Below are positions 10,616 through 23,164 of a stretch of 64,000 nucleotides of DNA, piece after piece (position 1 is the stretch's first letter; the number at the start of each line of letters is the position of its first letter). Source of the stretch: Anaeramoeba flamelloides (lineage: Eukaryota > Metamonada > Anaeramoebidae); NCBI GenBank assembly GCA_027625915.1, contig JANTQA010000051.1:6634501-6698500 (forward strand), in the 5' to 3' direction. Position numbers and translations under genes: made by a program. Under the pieces are notes generated by a model. The model made no database searches. It was not told where the DNA came from and saw only the letters and a program-made list of their open reading frames with translations.

Positions 10616-13600
10616 ATACAAAAAAATATCCATAATAAAGCAAAATCTTGTTTTTTTTTTCAACTAAAAAGATGATCTAAAAAATATAAAATGTCTTCTA
10701 AATTATGAATTGTATCTGAAAAACAAAAAAAAAATAGCATATTGGATCAATGTGGGCGTATATTAAAAAGTTTATAACTTTAATAAAATAATAATAATAA
10801 GAATGTATTTGCGACTCTAAGTTCTGTAAATTCTCTATCAAATTGAAAAATTAAAAAAATATAGCATTTACTAATGGTATAAATGAACTTTCCTATGTAA
10901 AAATGAAAAATTAAAATTATTTTTAGACCAGGAGTTAAAAATATTAATGAAACAAATATTGTTTTTTTTTAAGTTTTTTTTTTTGAATATGGGCTTACTA
11001 TGAAAATGATAGATTAATATTCTTAAGAAATAATAGTAAATAAATTCCAATGAATCAATTTTTAACATTAAATATCTTATATGGTTTGTTTATTTGATTA
11101 ATACTATGAATTTCCATTTATTAACAATAATTTTTCTTGAATTTACAAAATATTGGCAACTTTTTTTTTTATATTAAAAACACAATAGAGCTTCACAAAA
11201 CCAATTAGAAATAGTATTTTGGGTTCAATTGGTGTTATTTTTTACTCTGCATGTGTGCAAAAAAACTGATCCTTATCCAAATACTATTTCAAAAAGATTT
11301 TTATAGATATTTAATTAAGCTTCCTTTTTGAACTTTGAGATAAAAATTTACAGATAATAGTATTATTCATAACCTATGTTTTGTTGATCTCTTTTTGTTG
11401 AATTGTTAAATTTTGTCAAAAGCAATAATTGTTGTTTTATATTTTATTGTTTTTCAAGTGTTTCTTATTTGAAAAAAAGTATTATAATAATTATATATTT
11501 TGTTTTTTCTCAATAAAAACATGAACTTACGATTTGTTGCAAAATAAATGAAACAAAATTTTCATTCAGCTTTCCTCAAAAACGATTTTTTAATTATAAG
11601 AAACTTTCAAATTTTTATTTCTTAATATACAATCTTAAATTATCAATTTGCCTGAAAGAATTGGTGTCTTTATTGATTTATTTTGATTCTTGAAATGTAA
11701 TTTTTTTGGAAAGTTAAATGAAAATTTTGATCTTTTTCTTTTTCAATTAATTGTATGTATTGGTGAACCTATATTTTGAAACATGAGCTTTTTTAAAAAA
11801 TCAGAAATAACTTTGAAAACGGAACTTAAAATTTTTGGTACAATTCTCTTTTAATCTTGACAAGAACTCGATTTTTGAAAATTTGCTTTTGAAATGATAA
11901 AACAGACAAGAAAATGATAAATTCGATCATAAATGTGTAAGTACCCAAGTTTCTCATTTCAATGGAAAAATTTAAAATTTTGACAATAGATCAGCTAATT
12001 GTAAATGTATCAAATTACAAACGGGTTACACAACCTAAATTAAAAAAATCGCAATTATTTCAAAATCCACAAATAAAATCCGAAAAACAACAATTATTTC
12101 AACTAATTTTCCCAAATAACATTTAAATCGATTGAAAAATCATAAATTACATAAAAACTGGTTATTGGGCAATTTGTATAATTTGATTTTAATATTAAGA
12201 GGAAATCGCTGATTTTTCTCTAAAATTTCTCAAAGGTAATTTTACAAAAAGAACCCCAACCTTATAATTTGGACTTTGAGGATATTATTTAGTAAAAAAG
12301 TTAATTAAATTTCTAACTAATTAAAATCTCAAAAAAAGCAAAGCGTATTTTTTTTTGTGTTTTTTTTTGCAATTATATTTTCAAAAATAAACCCAATAAC
12401 ACTCAACCAATTCAGTTTTGATCTGAAATAGAAACTCCTGTTTTTGCTTTTAAATTAAGAAAAATTGGAATTTTATTACTTTGTAATTTTTGAAATTTAA
12501 AGAGATTAGCATTTCAAACGATTCTTGTTTTTATCAATTCTGATATCTGAGTTTCGTTTATCATTCATAGTTGAAACAAAATATAATATAGGTACCCAAA
12601 AAAAGAACCAATTAAAGAAATAAAGTTCAACAACTATAATCTCTTTCTTTGATAGTTTCTTATTGGTAAAGCCAAAATTGGAGATGTCTCGAAAGTTTAA
12701 TTCCATTTTTTGTAGTACAAGAAATGATCAATTTCTGAAATAGAATCAAAAGAAACTTTCAAGAGAATTGTTCTAAACATTTTATTATCAAAAACTCCAA
12801 TATGTGGTTTAGATTGAAATAAAGATCACAAAAAAGTTAAATAATTTTGGGATTTATATGAGCAAAAGTGGATTTTTTTTTCTCCTTATAAAAAGCTAAA
12901 AGTATTGTAAAAGATTATTTTTTTTTTATTTGAACTCTCAAGACTCAAACTTCTTTAGTTTTTTCTTGTGCCATTTTTAGATTCAAAACCATAAGTTTTG
13001 ATTTAAATCCTAATTTCGTTCAACTTAAAAAACAATCATCACTTCTTTTAAAATTGAAAATAAAATTGAGAAAAGAAGTTTTATTATTTCGAAAACAGTT
13101 CCTGTGTGAAAACTTTATAAATGCATTTTGGATCAAAACATTTTATGATTTAAAAAAATTTCAATTATTACTTTTTGAGAAAAATATTCAACATTGATCA
13201 GGAAACTATCATTAAAAATTACACAAAGAACGAAAACAGTTCCACCAAGGGTAATTACAGCTTGACCAAAAATAACACTTGAGAAAAATTTCATTGAATG
13301 ATAATAGTCTCATAATTTGGATTATTTTCAAGACTCAAGTCAAGCAAAGAACAAGTAATATTCGAGAACTAGTAATTTTTATCCAATTGTTGGCTTATTT
13401 AGTTCTTAAATATGAACCAATCACAAAAATATTAGAAAATTGAAAATCTGGAAAAAAAATAAACATAAAGTAAGTTGTATGATATTTCCCAAAACACACC
13501 TGTATACGGTTTCTGTTCAATTCTTAATTTGAAAAAAGAGTTTCTTATTAAAGTAAAAAAATAATTGGATGTATGGAAAACCAAAAAACTATCTCTCATC

Positions 13601-13756
13601 AATTAGAGTCTGAATTAGGAAAGCATAACTCGACTCATAGTGAGTTAATCAGAACAAAATTAGATCCCAATCATTTTTTCTTTTTGTCGTTATCATTTTT
13701 TTCTTAATTGTGGAAAATATTTTTTCTCTTCAAGTTTTGTTTCTTTTAAACCCATA

Positions 13757-16678
13757 ATGGACCAAATAGCAAAAAAATATCTTTCACTGGTGAACGAGTT
13801 GTGTGTTCTTGAAGAAAATGTCAAAGTAACAACAAAATCAAAAAGTAAAGAATTGCTTAAATTTGTTGTAACCCACAACCGAATCTTTTTTTTTTCTCTC
13901 AAGAAAAAATCCAAGCCTGAAGAGGAATTTCATTTCTTCGAGATTAGTTCCATCAACTCAAGGGACTCAATTCATGTAAGCATCCAAATTTTGTTTTTAT
14001 TTAATTCTCCACACAAAAATTTTTTTTTCTTTTTTTTTTTCCAAACAACCCATTTTTCTTATCAAGAATTATTGTTTGCTTGTTTTAATTTACACTCCAA
14101 AAATGACAAAAAAATTTTTCTTTTGTCAGGGCTCGTAGAGACAAAGCCTTTTCATCCTCAATTCATTTCAAGACGTTATTTGATTTCCTTCAACAATTTT
14201 TTCAAAATTAAAAAAAAAAAAAAAAACTTGAAGGCAAACCCATGATTTGGAGGATCAGTGACAAAACTACAAAAAGAAGATTTGTATTGAGAAAAAAAAA
14301 AAATCATAAAATATTTGCTTTGGAAAAATAAGCTTGTGGAAAAAAATAAATGGTATTATTAATCCGTTCTGTTGACTTTTCAATTTTGGGAATAATTTGT
14401 TTCCCTAAAAGTGTTCTCTTTGCAAAAAAAAAAAATTGTAAAAGTCTTTCAAACTGACATTTTTAGATTCATAAATGAAAATTATTATTCCAAATATTTT
14501 GCTAATTATGAGTTGGAAAAAGTCAAAGATCTTCATAAAATCAAAGAGAATTGAATACATTTTTTCCTTTTTGGACTCGAACAAAATACAAACTTTTTTT
14601 TAAATTACTGTTATTTTCCAATTAACAAATGACAATTTTTAAAGTATTCAATTTATTTCTCTTCTTATTTGCTGAAAAAAAAAACAAAAAGGCGTTCTGA
14701 GACCATTTAAAAACGAAATTTTAGGGATTTAATTCGGCTTTCTTGTTGAACTTTTGAGAGAAAATTACAATTCGTATAATTTGATTTTAGCAGTAGAATT
14801 TATTGGTAATTAAATCTGAAACAATTTTCCCTTCAATCTTTGTTTTTTCTTTTACTATTGCGAAAATAATGACGTGCTAACTTGTGAAGCCCGCGTGACA
14901 AATAGTAATACGCACTTCTTTTTTCTTCAATAAGGCTTACACGTTAATTGATCAAAGAAACCGAAAAATAAGCCTAAGTGAATGTGGGATTGATTTCATA
15001 AAGTTCTATTATTAAAATTGAAATTCTAAAAATAAAAAGGATCAAATTGCAAAATTTATCATAAAAAATAGAGTCAATTTTGGAGATTAATTTTCTCAAG
15101 ATAAACAAAAACAAGAAATTCAATAAAAATTGAAAAAATTACAAAAAATTTTGAACAAATTTCAATTACGCAATTTAAAATTTTCTCAAAACATCAAGGA
15201 GTTAACCTTCACAATTGATTTGGTCTTGGGTATAATATTGGATACTGAATTAGATGTTGTATTTGGACCTAGAAGAAAAGAAAAAAGATGATATTTTATT
15301 TGAAATGCCAAGTTTTTACCAACTGTATACAGTCATTTTTGATCATTGTGCCACCATCTTTATTTCATTAAATAATTTTTCTAAAAGTTTGTTTGTTCGA
15401 ATTTCACAAATAACCCGTGTAATACTAAAACGAATTGGTTTTATTTTTTTAGTTGGGATTTTAAAATTTCAAACTAAAACCGAAAAAAAAATATCAAGTT
15501 CAAGTGAAAAATTTTCCTTTTTAATCTGAAAATGCTAGTAATAACACAAAACAATTTCCCCACTGATTAAGGAAACTGCCACACCCATATGAAGTATACG
15601 GTAAATTGGTATGTTCTTATAATCAGTCATGTTTTTTCAATTTACCAAATTAGCCATACTGGTATTTGAATTCTAAATGGGAAAGAATTTTCACTTCCTT
15701 TTCCATATTTTTTTTTTATAAATATAGTTCTTAAAGAAAGAGGTTCTCGATCTATGTTCTCTTAAAAAAGAGAAATTAAAAATGAAGTGAAAAAAAATCC
15801 CATTTATTATTCAAATACCAGTATCAAAAAATTAGTAATAAAAATTATCTAACTTATAAAAATCAGAAAACAAAAAAAGGTTAAAAATAGGATGCTTTTC
15901 AAAATTAATTCACCTCAAATATAGCTATTTTTAAAAATATTGCACAAAAAGTTTTAAAAAATTTTGATCAAGCTGTCTGACTCGTCCATTTTAAACAGAT
16001 TGTGTAACATTTTTTAAAACATTTAGTATAAACTATTTCCAAAAAAAGTGGGTAAATTTATTTTAAAAGATCTTTATTAAACCCAATCGTCATAACACTA
16101 TTTAAATCTACAAAATCATTAACATCCATTTATTGATTCTTGATAACAATTCAATTTGTTTCTTAGTATGTCATTGCATAAATAAAAGAGATTAAATTTT
16201 CTGATCTTGATTTTATCTGACAATTTTTTAAGGGGTGATAATTGCTGTTTATTATTTTCTTTTTGATCGAAAAAATCTTTTTAATAACTTTTTTAATATT
16301 GACAAAATTCCCAAATAGAAGGGAAAAATTATGACTTTATTTTATTGGTTAAAAAATCATTTGTCCTTACCATATTTCCAGTTTTTGTAAAAATTTTGAT
16401 GAACATCTTTTGTAATCCAAATAATTGGCACTAATTCAACCAGTGGCAATATTAGCACTTAGTTTTAGATTACTGATTCACAAATAAATCCACTTACAAA
16501 GAGGATTTTATTTGAAATCTAAAAAAAAATTTATCCAACTTTTTTTGGAAACACCTTAGTGTAAAACCAATTACTCGGGGTTTCGTTATGCTACAGATAA
16601 ATATTTTCAGATCCTAAAATGATTTTTATCATTTTTCGAATCTTTAGTTGCTTTAAAAATGAAAAATAAATGACAAAC

Positions 16679-16724
<46 letters not shown>

Positions 16725-18071
16725 ACAAATGTAGTGCTATTCTAATGAATTGAATTATAAATCCCATTGACACTAGTAAAAAACAATTTGTTCTTTAAAA
16801 TATTTTTAGGGTATTTGTAAATACGAGGTACGTTTGAAAGCAAAGATAGTTCATCTCTACAGATTTGTTATCTGATACATATATGTCTGAAAAAAAAATA
16901 CAGAAAAAATATTGTTTATTTGCAAAGAATTTTAAAAACATCTAAATTTGAATCTTATGAACAGTGCCACATATAACTTTTTTAAATTTAAATTGTCATT
17001 GAAATAATATAAGCTATTTTTTAGCCCTTTTGAAATATAAATTTAGAATAAACATTGTCAAGTATAAAGAATTAAATTTCCTATATCCAACTTTAAAGTT
17101 ATTAATTGATCAAATACAGCTGTTTCAATGCTACTGTGAAATTTTATCAATATCAAATTTTGATGTTGATAAAATTTCACGGTAGCTTTGGATTGACTGT
17201 ACCAAAAAATGAAAATTGAGTCGATCTCTTTTTGTGATTTTTTTTTCTTTTTTTTTTCATCAATAGACACAATCAACTACCCAGCTTGTTTTAATGCAAT
17301 TAGAAGTGTCAATAAATACCAAATACCAACATTCTAATTTTTAACAATTTTCTTTAATGAATAATTTATATAATTTTATTATTATTAATAATAGTTTACA
17401 ATCAACGCTTTAAATAAAAAAATTGATATTGAAACAAACAAATCTGATAAAATTTTAAAAACGATCTCACATCAAGTTTCTCAAATCACAGCAGGGTATA
17501 CAAACTTTCCATTCAAATTTGAATTATTTCCAGAAAATAGGAAGGCAAGATTAGAAGAACAATTTTTTCAAGACAGATCCTCATTACAATGTAACATTTT
17601 TATCTTTAAAGAAAATTAAATTTTTAATCAATTTCTTTACAATAAACTCTGAGTTGTTATTAAGTTAAATTAGGCCCAATAAAAACAAATTTTCATATTT
17701 TATTATAATTGGAGATTAAAATGAGTGTTTATAAATACTCCATGCAAGATTGATCATTAGTATTTTTCAGAATGACACTTGGTTAAGAGAAAATGTAAAT
17801 TTTAAAAATAAAAATTATGTTGGTTGATCGATTTATTTTTAAGCAGAGGGAAACCTACTGTTTCTATCAAACGACCATTTTCGCGAGAAAGTGGCCATTT
17901 ATAAATTGGTCATATTCTCCCAAAAAGTTAGATCAACAACATACCCCATAATCTAATCAATTGTATCTCAGATGGACAAAATTATCTCTTTTCAAAAGCA
18001 TTTTTTTTAACTTGTCAATTTTTAATTAAATATCACCGATTTGAAAAAAACAAATCAAAGATCTCAATTTA

Positions 18072-18159
<88 letters not shown>

Positions 18160-21100
18160 GGAAATTTTAACCAAGGAGTTTAAGAAACCAAACTAAAGAG
18201 ATACATCTTCAACTCTATGGAGACCTTTTCAATTCAAAAAAAATTTTACAACAAATTTAATTTACTCCATTCACAAAATGTATTTTGTACAAAATAATGC
18301 ATTTTCTGTTTGAATATTAAATGATTTTTTATCATATTAAAACCAAAATTTTTATGAAAATTTTGTGGTCCTACACCCGCAATTTTTTTTTTTTTTTCTT
18401 TTTGTTTTAAATTTATCTGGGATATACCACAAACTTTTAAAATAAAAAACCGAAATTGTAAATTTTAACAAGAACCCTTCACTCAACATATTTTTTTGAA
18501 GTCGATAAATATGTTGTTAACCATAAAAAGTAATATCCACAAACCAGAAAAACATGAATAGTACTTTACATTTTTTAATTTTTTTTTTTTGGTTAATTTT
18601 CAATTGAATATGCTTCCTTTTTTAACTTGGTTTTTATATAAGGGGCTGTTAACGCGCTTTAGACCTGTTGTAATATGTGACAGGAAGTCAAATTTATTTT
18701 AATGGTGGTTTAAGGTATGACAGAGTAAATATATTATGGTAATTTTCAATTTTAGATGTATTTCGAATTTATAAACACAACTTGAAGAATTGTTTATTAA
18801 TTTATTTATTTTTTTTTTTGAAGGGTAAATATAAACTTATTTTATGATATATTTCATAGACTCTAACTATTACATTCATCTAAAACGAAACAAACAGCAA
18901 TGTCTTTTAAATAATAAATAGTAAAAATGTTTTTATTTTTTCTTAACGATTAATTATCTTTTGAACTGTAAAAAAAAAAAAAATTGATTAATTTCCACAT
19001 ACTTTACAAAATAAATACAAAAATGGGAAATAATAGTTGTTTTAAAAAATAAAAAAAAAAAAATCAAATATTAATAAATCAAATAATTTGATTGATTGTT
19101 ATATATGTTTTATCAATGATATAAATATAAACTTTTCTTGAAATACTATTTTAATCTTTATTCTTAATCCTTTTTTTTTTTTTTTTTTTACTCACAATGA
19201 ACTAAATTAATAAATAAATAACTTATAAAAAAAAAAAAAGCAAGTTTAACACCACCACAACAATACATTGAAACATATAATAGCTATTGCAATTTATTAA
19301 AAATATTGCCCAACCAGGAGTTTATTATACATATTCAAGGGTTATATAAAACACCAAGTTTAAATAAAAAAAAAAACATTTATCTACAAAAATTCCATTC
19401 AATTGAAGCTGATTCTAAGCATAAATCTTATCTTGATTTGAGGCCTGTATTTTTAGCATTAAGTACAAATAATTTTTACCGGAAAATTGTTTTAACAAAC
19501 TCAAGTCGAAAAGAAGCACTTTTATTACTGGCAACATTGCTACAAACAAACACAACATTGCAAGCTGTTAAATTTATTTTAAATGGTGCCACAGAAGGTT
19601 TTGGAAGGTTAGGAAAAGCAATAAAAAATAATAAGTCTTCAAAATTGGAAAAATTGGATCTAACAAATGCTAATCCAACGGAAAAATCCATATATAAATT
19701 TGTTGATGATATTGGTGGAAAGGTTAATGGGTTCACTGTTTTAAAATTAAATAACATTGGATTAAAAGAAAAATCTTTCAAAATATTTTTTAGATGTACG
19801 TGAATATTTATTATTATTATTTAATTTAAATTTTTTTTTTTCATAATATTTAATTCTTTTTCTTTTCAATAACACATATCTTTAAAATTATACACTACAT
19901 ATATACCCATATCTATTAAAATTCCAAAAAAATTCTAATGGACTAATAGCGCTTATTAAAAATGGAACTCATAATATATTACAAAGATTAGAAATAAATG
20001 ATAATCATTTGGAAAAGAAAGGATCAAACGAATTTACAAATTTTTTAACAAATCTGTCCAAAGACGAAAATGAATTAACACATTTGTCTCTGTCAAACAC
20101 CAAGTCTAATTTAAATAAAATATTAAAAGCTGCCAGTTTAAAGCTTTCGGAAAGATTGATTTATTTAGATATTTCAAGAAACAAATTAAAAAAACCATCT
20201 TTCAGTGGGCTTTTAAGTTTTTTAGAAAAAAGCGAAAGTTTAAATATGCTAAATCTTACAATGACTGATTTAAATCATAAACGTTTTAATAAAATTCTTA
20301 AAATAATTAATACCAAATCAAACAAGAGTCAATTTCAATTGAATTGTTCAGAAAATAAGCTAGGATTCAATTCCGCAATCATCTTATCTCAGTTTCTGGA
20401 GCGTGACAAAAATTTATTTACAGGCTTATATTTAGATGGGGCATCTTTAACCGTTAAAGGGTTGACGTTACTGTTTAAATCACTAACTCATAATAAAAGT
20501 GTGCAGCATCTATCTGTTTCAAGAAACATCAAAAAGGATTCAAATTTGGAGGAATTTAATGAGTCCGTGATTGAATTTTTTGAAACCAATAAAACGCTGA
20601 TTAATTTAAATATATCTGGTATAAAAAATTATTTATTAGGGCACAATTTTGCTTTAACCTTTGAGAAATTGGGGGGTAATCAATCCCTCAAGCAATTAAA
20701 TGTCTCAAATAATTGCATTGGCGATCAAGGATTATTACAATTATTTATAAATTTAAAAAATAACACTTCTTTAACTGCGCTGCATTGGGAAGGAAATAAT
20801 GCCTCTTTATCCTTTTTGTCCCATTTGAAAAGATTTTTAAGTCAGAATAATACTTTATTGGATGTGCCCGTCAATAATAATTCGTTTAAAAAGAAAATAA
20901 GTAAGAAGAGCGATTATGAAATTATTGATGATATTAAATCGATATTAAGAAACAATAGATCAAAGACTACAATAAATGATTACTATCATGACAAAATTAA
21001 AAGTTGGAACAAAATGACCACAGCTTACGAAAAAATCGATTCTTTCATTTTGTCGTCAAGTAGCACCCCAAGATTGAAAAGATCTGATAAGAAAATCGAA

Positions 21101-23164
21101 TTCAATCAAAAAAAGCAATTTAAATTTGCGAGGAATTATCAAAAAAAGCTTTTAACTAAAAAGAATACAAGTAAAAGTGATGAGAGCGAGGATAGTGAAT
21201 TTGCTATTAGCCTGAACAACAACAATGATGATGATGATGATGATGTTGGTTATTTCGATGAGGTTATTGATGATAGTGGTGGTGGTAGTAATAGCGATAA
21301 TAAGGAATCTGATGATAAGCAGATTAAAAAAAATAATGATTCCACAGATGACGAAGAAATAATTGAAAATTTTGATAATTTACAAATAAATGATATTTTT
21401 GAAGATCCCCTATCTTTGGGGTCGTTAGCACAAAATATCGATTCTGATGAAGAAGATGACAAACTTTATCAATTCTCTTCCCCAAGAGATCAACAAATAC
21501 TCTTTAATCAAACATTCTCTTCCAGTTTGCAAAAATCCACAAATATGAATACTAATAATCATCAGGATCAGAACGAAAATGATGATGAGAAGGGTAATGA
21601 ATTTAATTATTCTCAATATTTAAATAATAACATTAGTGCCTTTAGTGAGGAAGAAGATCAATTAAATAATAGTGTCGAAGAAATGAGCGAAGAGCTGAAA
21701 AAAATATTAATTGAATCAGATATTGATGAATTGGAAAAATTGTTGAATTCAAAATTACCAATTAATTTAAAGGTTGTCGATAACAAAACCAAACAAACAC
21801 CATTACATTTTGCCTGTAAAAATAATGATCCCGTAATGCTGTCCATATTATTAAATAATGGTTGCAATATTTTTTTAAACGTCCTCGATCAAAATGGCTT
21901 TAGCCCCGTTCACTTCTTACTAAAGGAATCAAATAATGAAGATTGCTTGTTATTATTGATCGACTACGGGGTTAAATTGAACATTAGAGATAAAATGGGT
22001 AGAACACCATTAATGTTATTAATGGAAAATTTGGTACAATTGAATAGAGACAAACAAAAAAAATTAGTTCACTCTTTAATAAAAAAATCATTTTTACCAA
22101 ATATTTTTACCAAAAGATATAACAGAACCTTTTTCCATTTATTATCTATTAATAAATTGCCTCATTTATTCGAAATCTTTTGTCAATACAATATAAATGT
22201 TGACCATCAGGATTCGAATGGTGATACTGCACTACACTTGGCAATTAGAAATAATTGTTTAGAAATGGTTTGTATATTATTAATAAATGGTTGTGATCCC
22301 TTTTTAGTAAACAGTAAGAAAAAAAATGCTTACCAAGAAGCCTGTGAATATCAATTTGAAGAAATAATCAATTTGTTAAAATATGATGAAAATGGAATTA
22401 AAATCGCAAAAATTGATAAATCTGGATCTGGATCTGGATCTGGTTTAGAATTAAAATCGAAATGGAAAATGATTATAAAAAATAGAGCAATTGAATTGTT
22501 TAAAATTGTTGAACAGCAATTAAAATTTGCTCAATTAAGAGAAGAAAGGCAAAAAACAATTTCATTAAATAGAGAAAATTTTGAATTTATTTATCAAAAC
22601 GAGATATATTTATTAAAAGCATCTTCAAAAAATAAAAATAAAAATAAAAATAAAAACAAAAACAAAAATAAAAACATGAACACAAAAAAAAAAAAAAAAA
22701 AAATTAACCAAAAGCAATTAAATTATGAATTGTCAATCATTAAAACAATAGACGATATTACTTTAGAAAATATTTTAATCGATCAAAATTTTAAATATTG
22801 GTTTGTCTTGTTTTTAGAATCCCAATATTGCCAAGAAAATTTATTGTGTTATGAACGGATTTTAGAAATTGAATCAATAGAAGAAAATAATAATATAATG
22901 TTTAAGTACGCTGTAAAACTGATCCATGAAGAATTCATTTCGGAAAATGCGCCCTTGCTAGTTAATTTAGATTTTGAAGAAAAAAATGTAATTAAAAATT
23001 TATTAAGTAAAGAAATAATCCCACGGGATATATATAACAATACCAAAATTTGGCTATACCAATTATTAACACAAGACTCCTATGTTAAATTCCTTAAAGG
23101 CCCATATTACCAACAAATTATCTCAATTTTAAATGAAAATAATGAAAAAATAAATAAAAAATAA
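13757..23164 (+). CDS. CARMIL-like PH/LRR protein fused to ankyrin repeats and an RGS domain (4 exons, 1394 aa)
   Basis: Exons are 13757-13975, 17395-17590, 19241-19795 and 19950-23164. All junctions are GT-AG and phase-compatible (0, 1, 1). Exon 1 plus the start of exon 2 give a PH-like domain (residues 1 to about 115; FHFFEISSINSRDSIH then FTINALNKK). It matches CARMIL PH domains in length without gaps from the EI strand to the last helix. Residues of about 140-185 (QQYIETYNSYCNLL) match the CARMIL linker, and about 190-625 are leucine-rich repeats. An acidic Asp/Ser/Asn linker runs from about 730 to 905, and ankyrin repeats from about 930 to 1135 (TPLHFACKNND, DTALHLAIRNN). A (KN)n stretch follows. 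Residues of about 1255-1385 are an RGS domain (FLESQYCQENLLCYERI, FISENAPLLVNL, QDSYVKFLKGPYYQ). RGS domains accelerate GTP hydrolysis by G-alpha; CARMIL proteins regulate actin capping protein. No capping-protein-interaction motif is seen. The domains are firm; the join to exon 1 is strong inference. Confidence 0.8.
14935..15305. repeat. Solo arm related to the large palindrome at 26.2-27.0 kb
   Basis: The order of blocks matches the arms of the 26178-27042 inverted repeat. Shared blocks include TGATCAAAGAAAC, AAAGTTCTATTATT, ATTCTAAAAAT followed by AAGGATCAAATTGCAAAATTTATC, and finally a region resembling GATACTG...TAGAT and GATGTTTTATTTTGAAA. It is more diverged than the two arms are from each other. 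There is no coding content. Confidence 0.5.
15657..15831. mobile_element. Short MITE, family 1 copy B, inside intron 1
   Basis: The left arm starts ATACTGGTATTTGAATTCTA and continues AAATGGGAAAG.ATTTTCACTTCC. The right arm is its reverse complement, ending CAAATACCAGTAT. The terminal 13 bp are a perfect inverted repeat. The interior is about 80 bp. It shares its arms with the element at 9031-9197. It sits inside an intron of the CARMIL-like gene and so would be spliced out. Confidence 0.65.
16681..16723 (+). repeat. Poly-A homopolymer run of about 43 nt
   Basis: An uninterrupted A run in intron 1 of the CARMIL-like gene. It could be the relic tail of a retroposed sequence, but nothing recognisable precedes it. 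It gives rise to a spurious poly-Phe frame on the minus strand. Confidence 0.8.
17131..17187. repeat. Near-perfect 27-bp inverted repeat (hairpin)
   Basis: GCTACTGTGAAATTTTATCA followed by ATATCAA is followed almost at once by its reverse complement, which starts TTGATGTTGATAAAATTTCA and ends CGGTAGC. There are two mismatches in 27 pairs and a loop of about 3 nt. It lies about 200 bp upstream of exon 2 of the CARMIL-like gene, in intron 1. In the transcript it would fold into a stable stem. It could be a tiny foldback element. Confidence 0.75.
17591..19240 (+). other. Intron 2 of the CARMIL-like gene, 1.65 kb
   Basis: The donor is GTAACA and the acceptor is at the end of a poly-A run (AAAAAG). 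Exon 2 leaves one base of a codon and exon 3 supplies two (T+CA), so the frame is kept. The frame of exon 3 has no ATG between its upstream stop (19219-19221) and the LRR region, which requires an upstream exon. The intron contains the (GTT)n microsatellite and otherwise featureless A/T sequence. Confidence 0.6.
18074..18160 (+). repeat. Perfect (TTG)29 microsatellite
   Basis: An uninterrupted trinucleotide repeat of about 29 units inside intron 2 of the CARMIL-like gene. On the complementary strand it reads (CAA)n. It has no interruptions, so it is likely length-polymorphic. Confidence 0.95.

Larger units (their letters stand above)
7286..13756. other. Intergenic region, 6.5 kb, with transposon remnants
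   Basis: The region lies between divergently transcribed genes (SPRY on minus, CARMIL-like on plus). It contains an 11-12 unit TA dinucleotide repeat (about 8706-8728), a small MITE (about 9031-9197) and a decayed Tc1/mariner element (about 9577-10615). The rest is A/T-rich sequence in which I see no gene. Confidence 0.55.
13976..17394 (+). other. Intron 1 of the CARMIL-like gene, 3.4 kb, repeat-bearing
   Basis: The intron starts GTAAGC and ends AATAATAG; both flanks are phase 0. It is over 20 times longer than intron 3 of the same gene (154 nt). It holds a solo arm of the palindromic repeat (about 14935-15305), a MITE (about 15657-15831), a 43-nt poly-A run (16681-16723) and a near-perfect hairpin (17131-17187). 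Growth by transposon insertion is the simplest reading. The modest open frames inside (for example 15254-15529) lie in repeats and are not supported as genes. Confidence 0.6.

Noticed and set aside
14130-14245. Possible second exon of the PH domain directly after exon 1 (acceptor TTTTGTCAG)
   Set aside because: It looked promising (KAFSSSIHFKTLFDFLQQFF in one frame), but the phase does not fit. The exon at 17395-17590 fits in phase, length and homology.
15254-15529. A 91-codon plus-strand frame in intron 1
   Set aside because: It begins at a non-ATG codon, overlaps the repeat arm, has no recognisable domain and falls inside an intron supported by flanking homology.
16591-16773. A Phe-rich minus-strand frame of 60 codons
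   Set aside because: It is an artefact of the 43-nt poly-A run.
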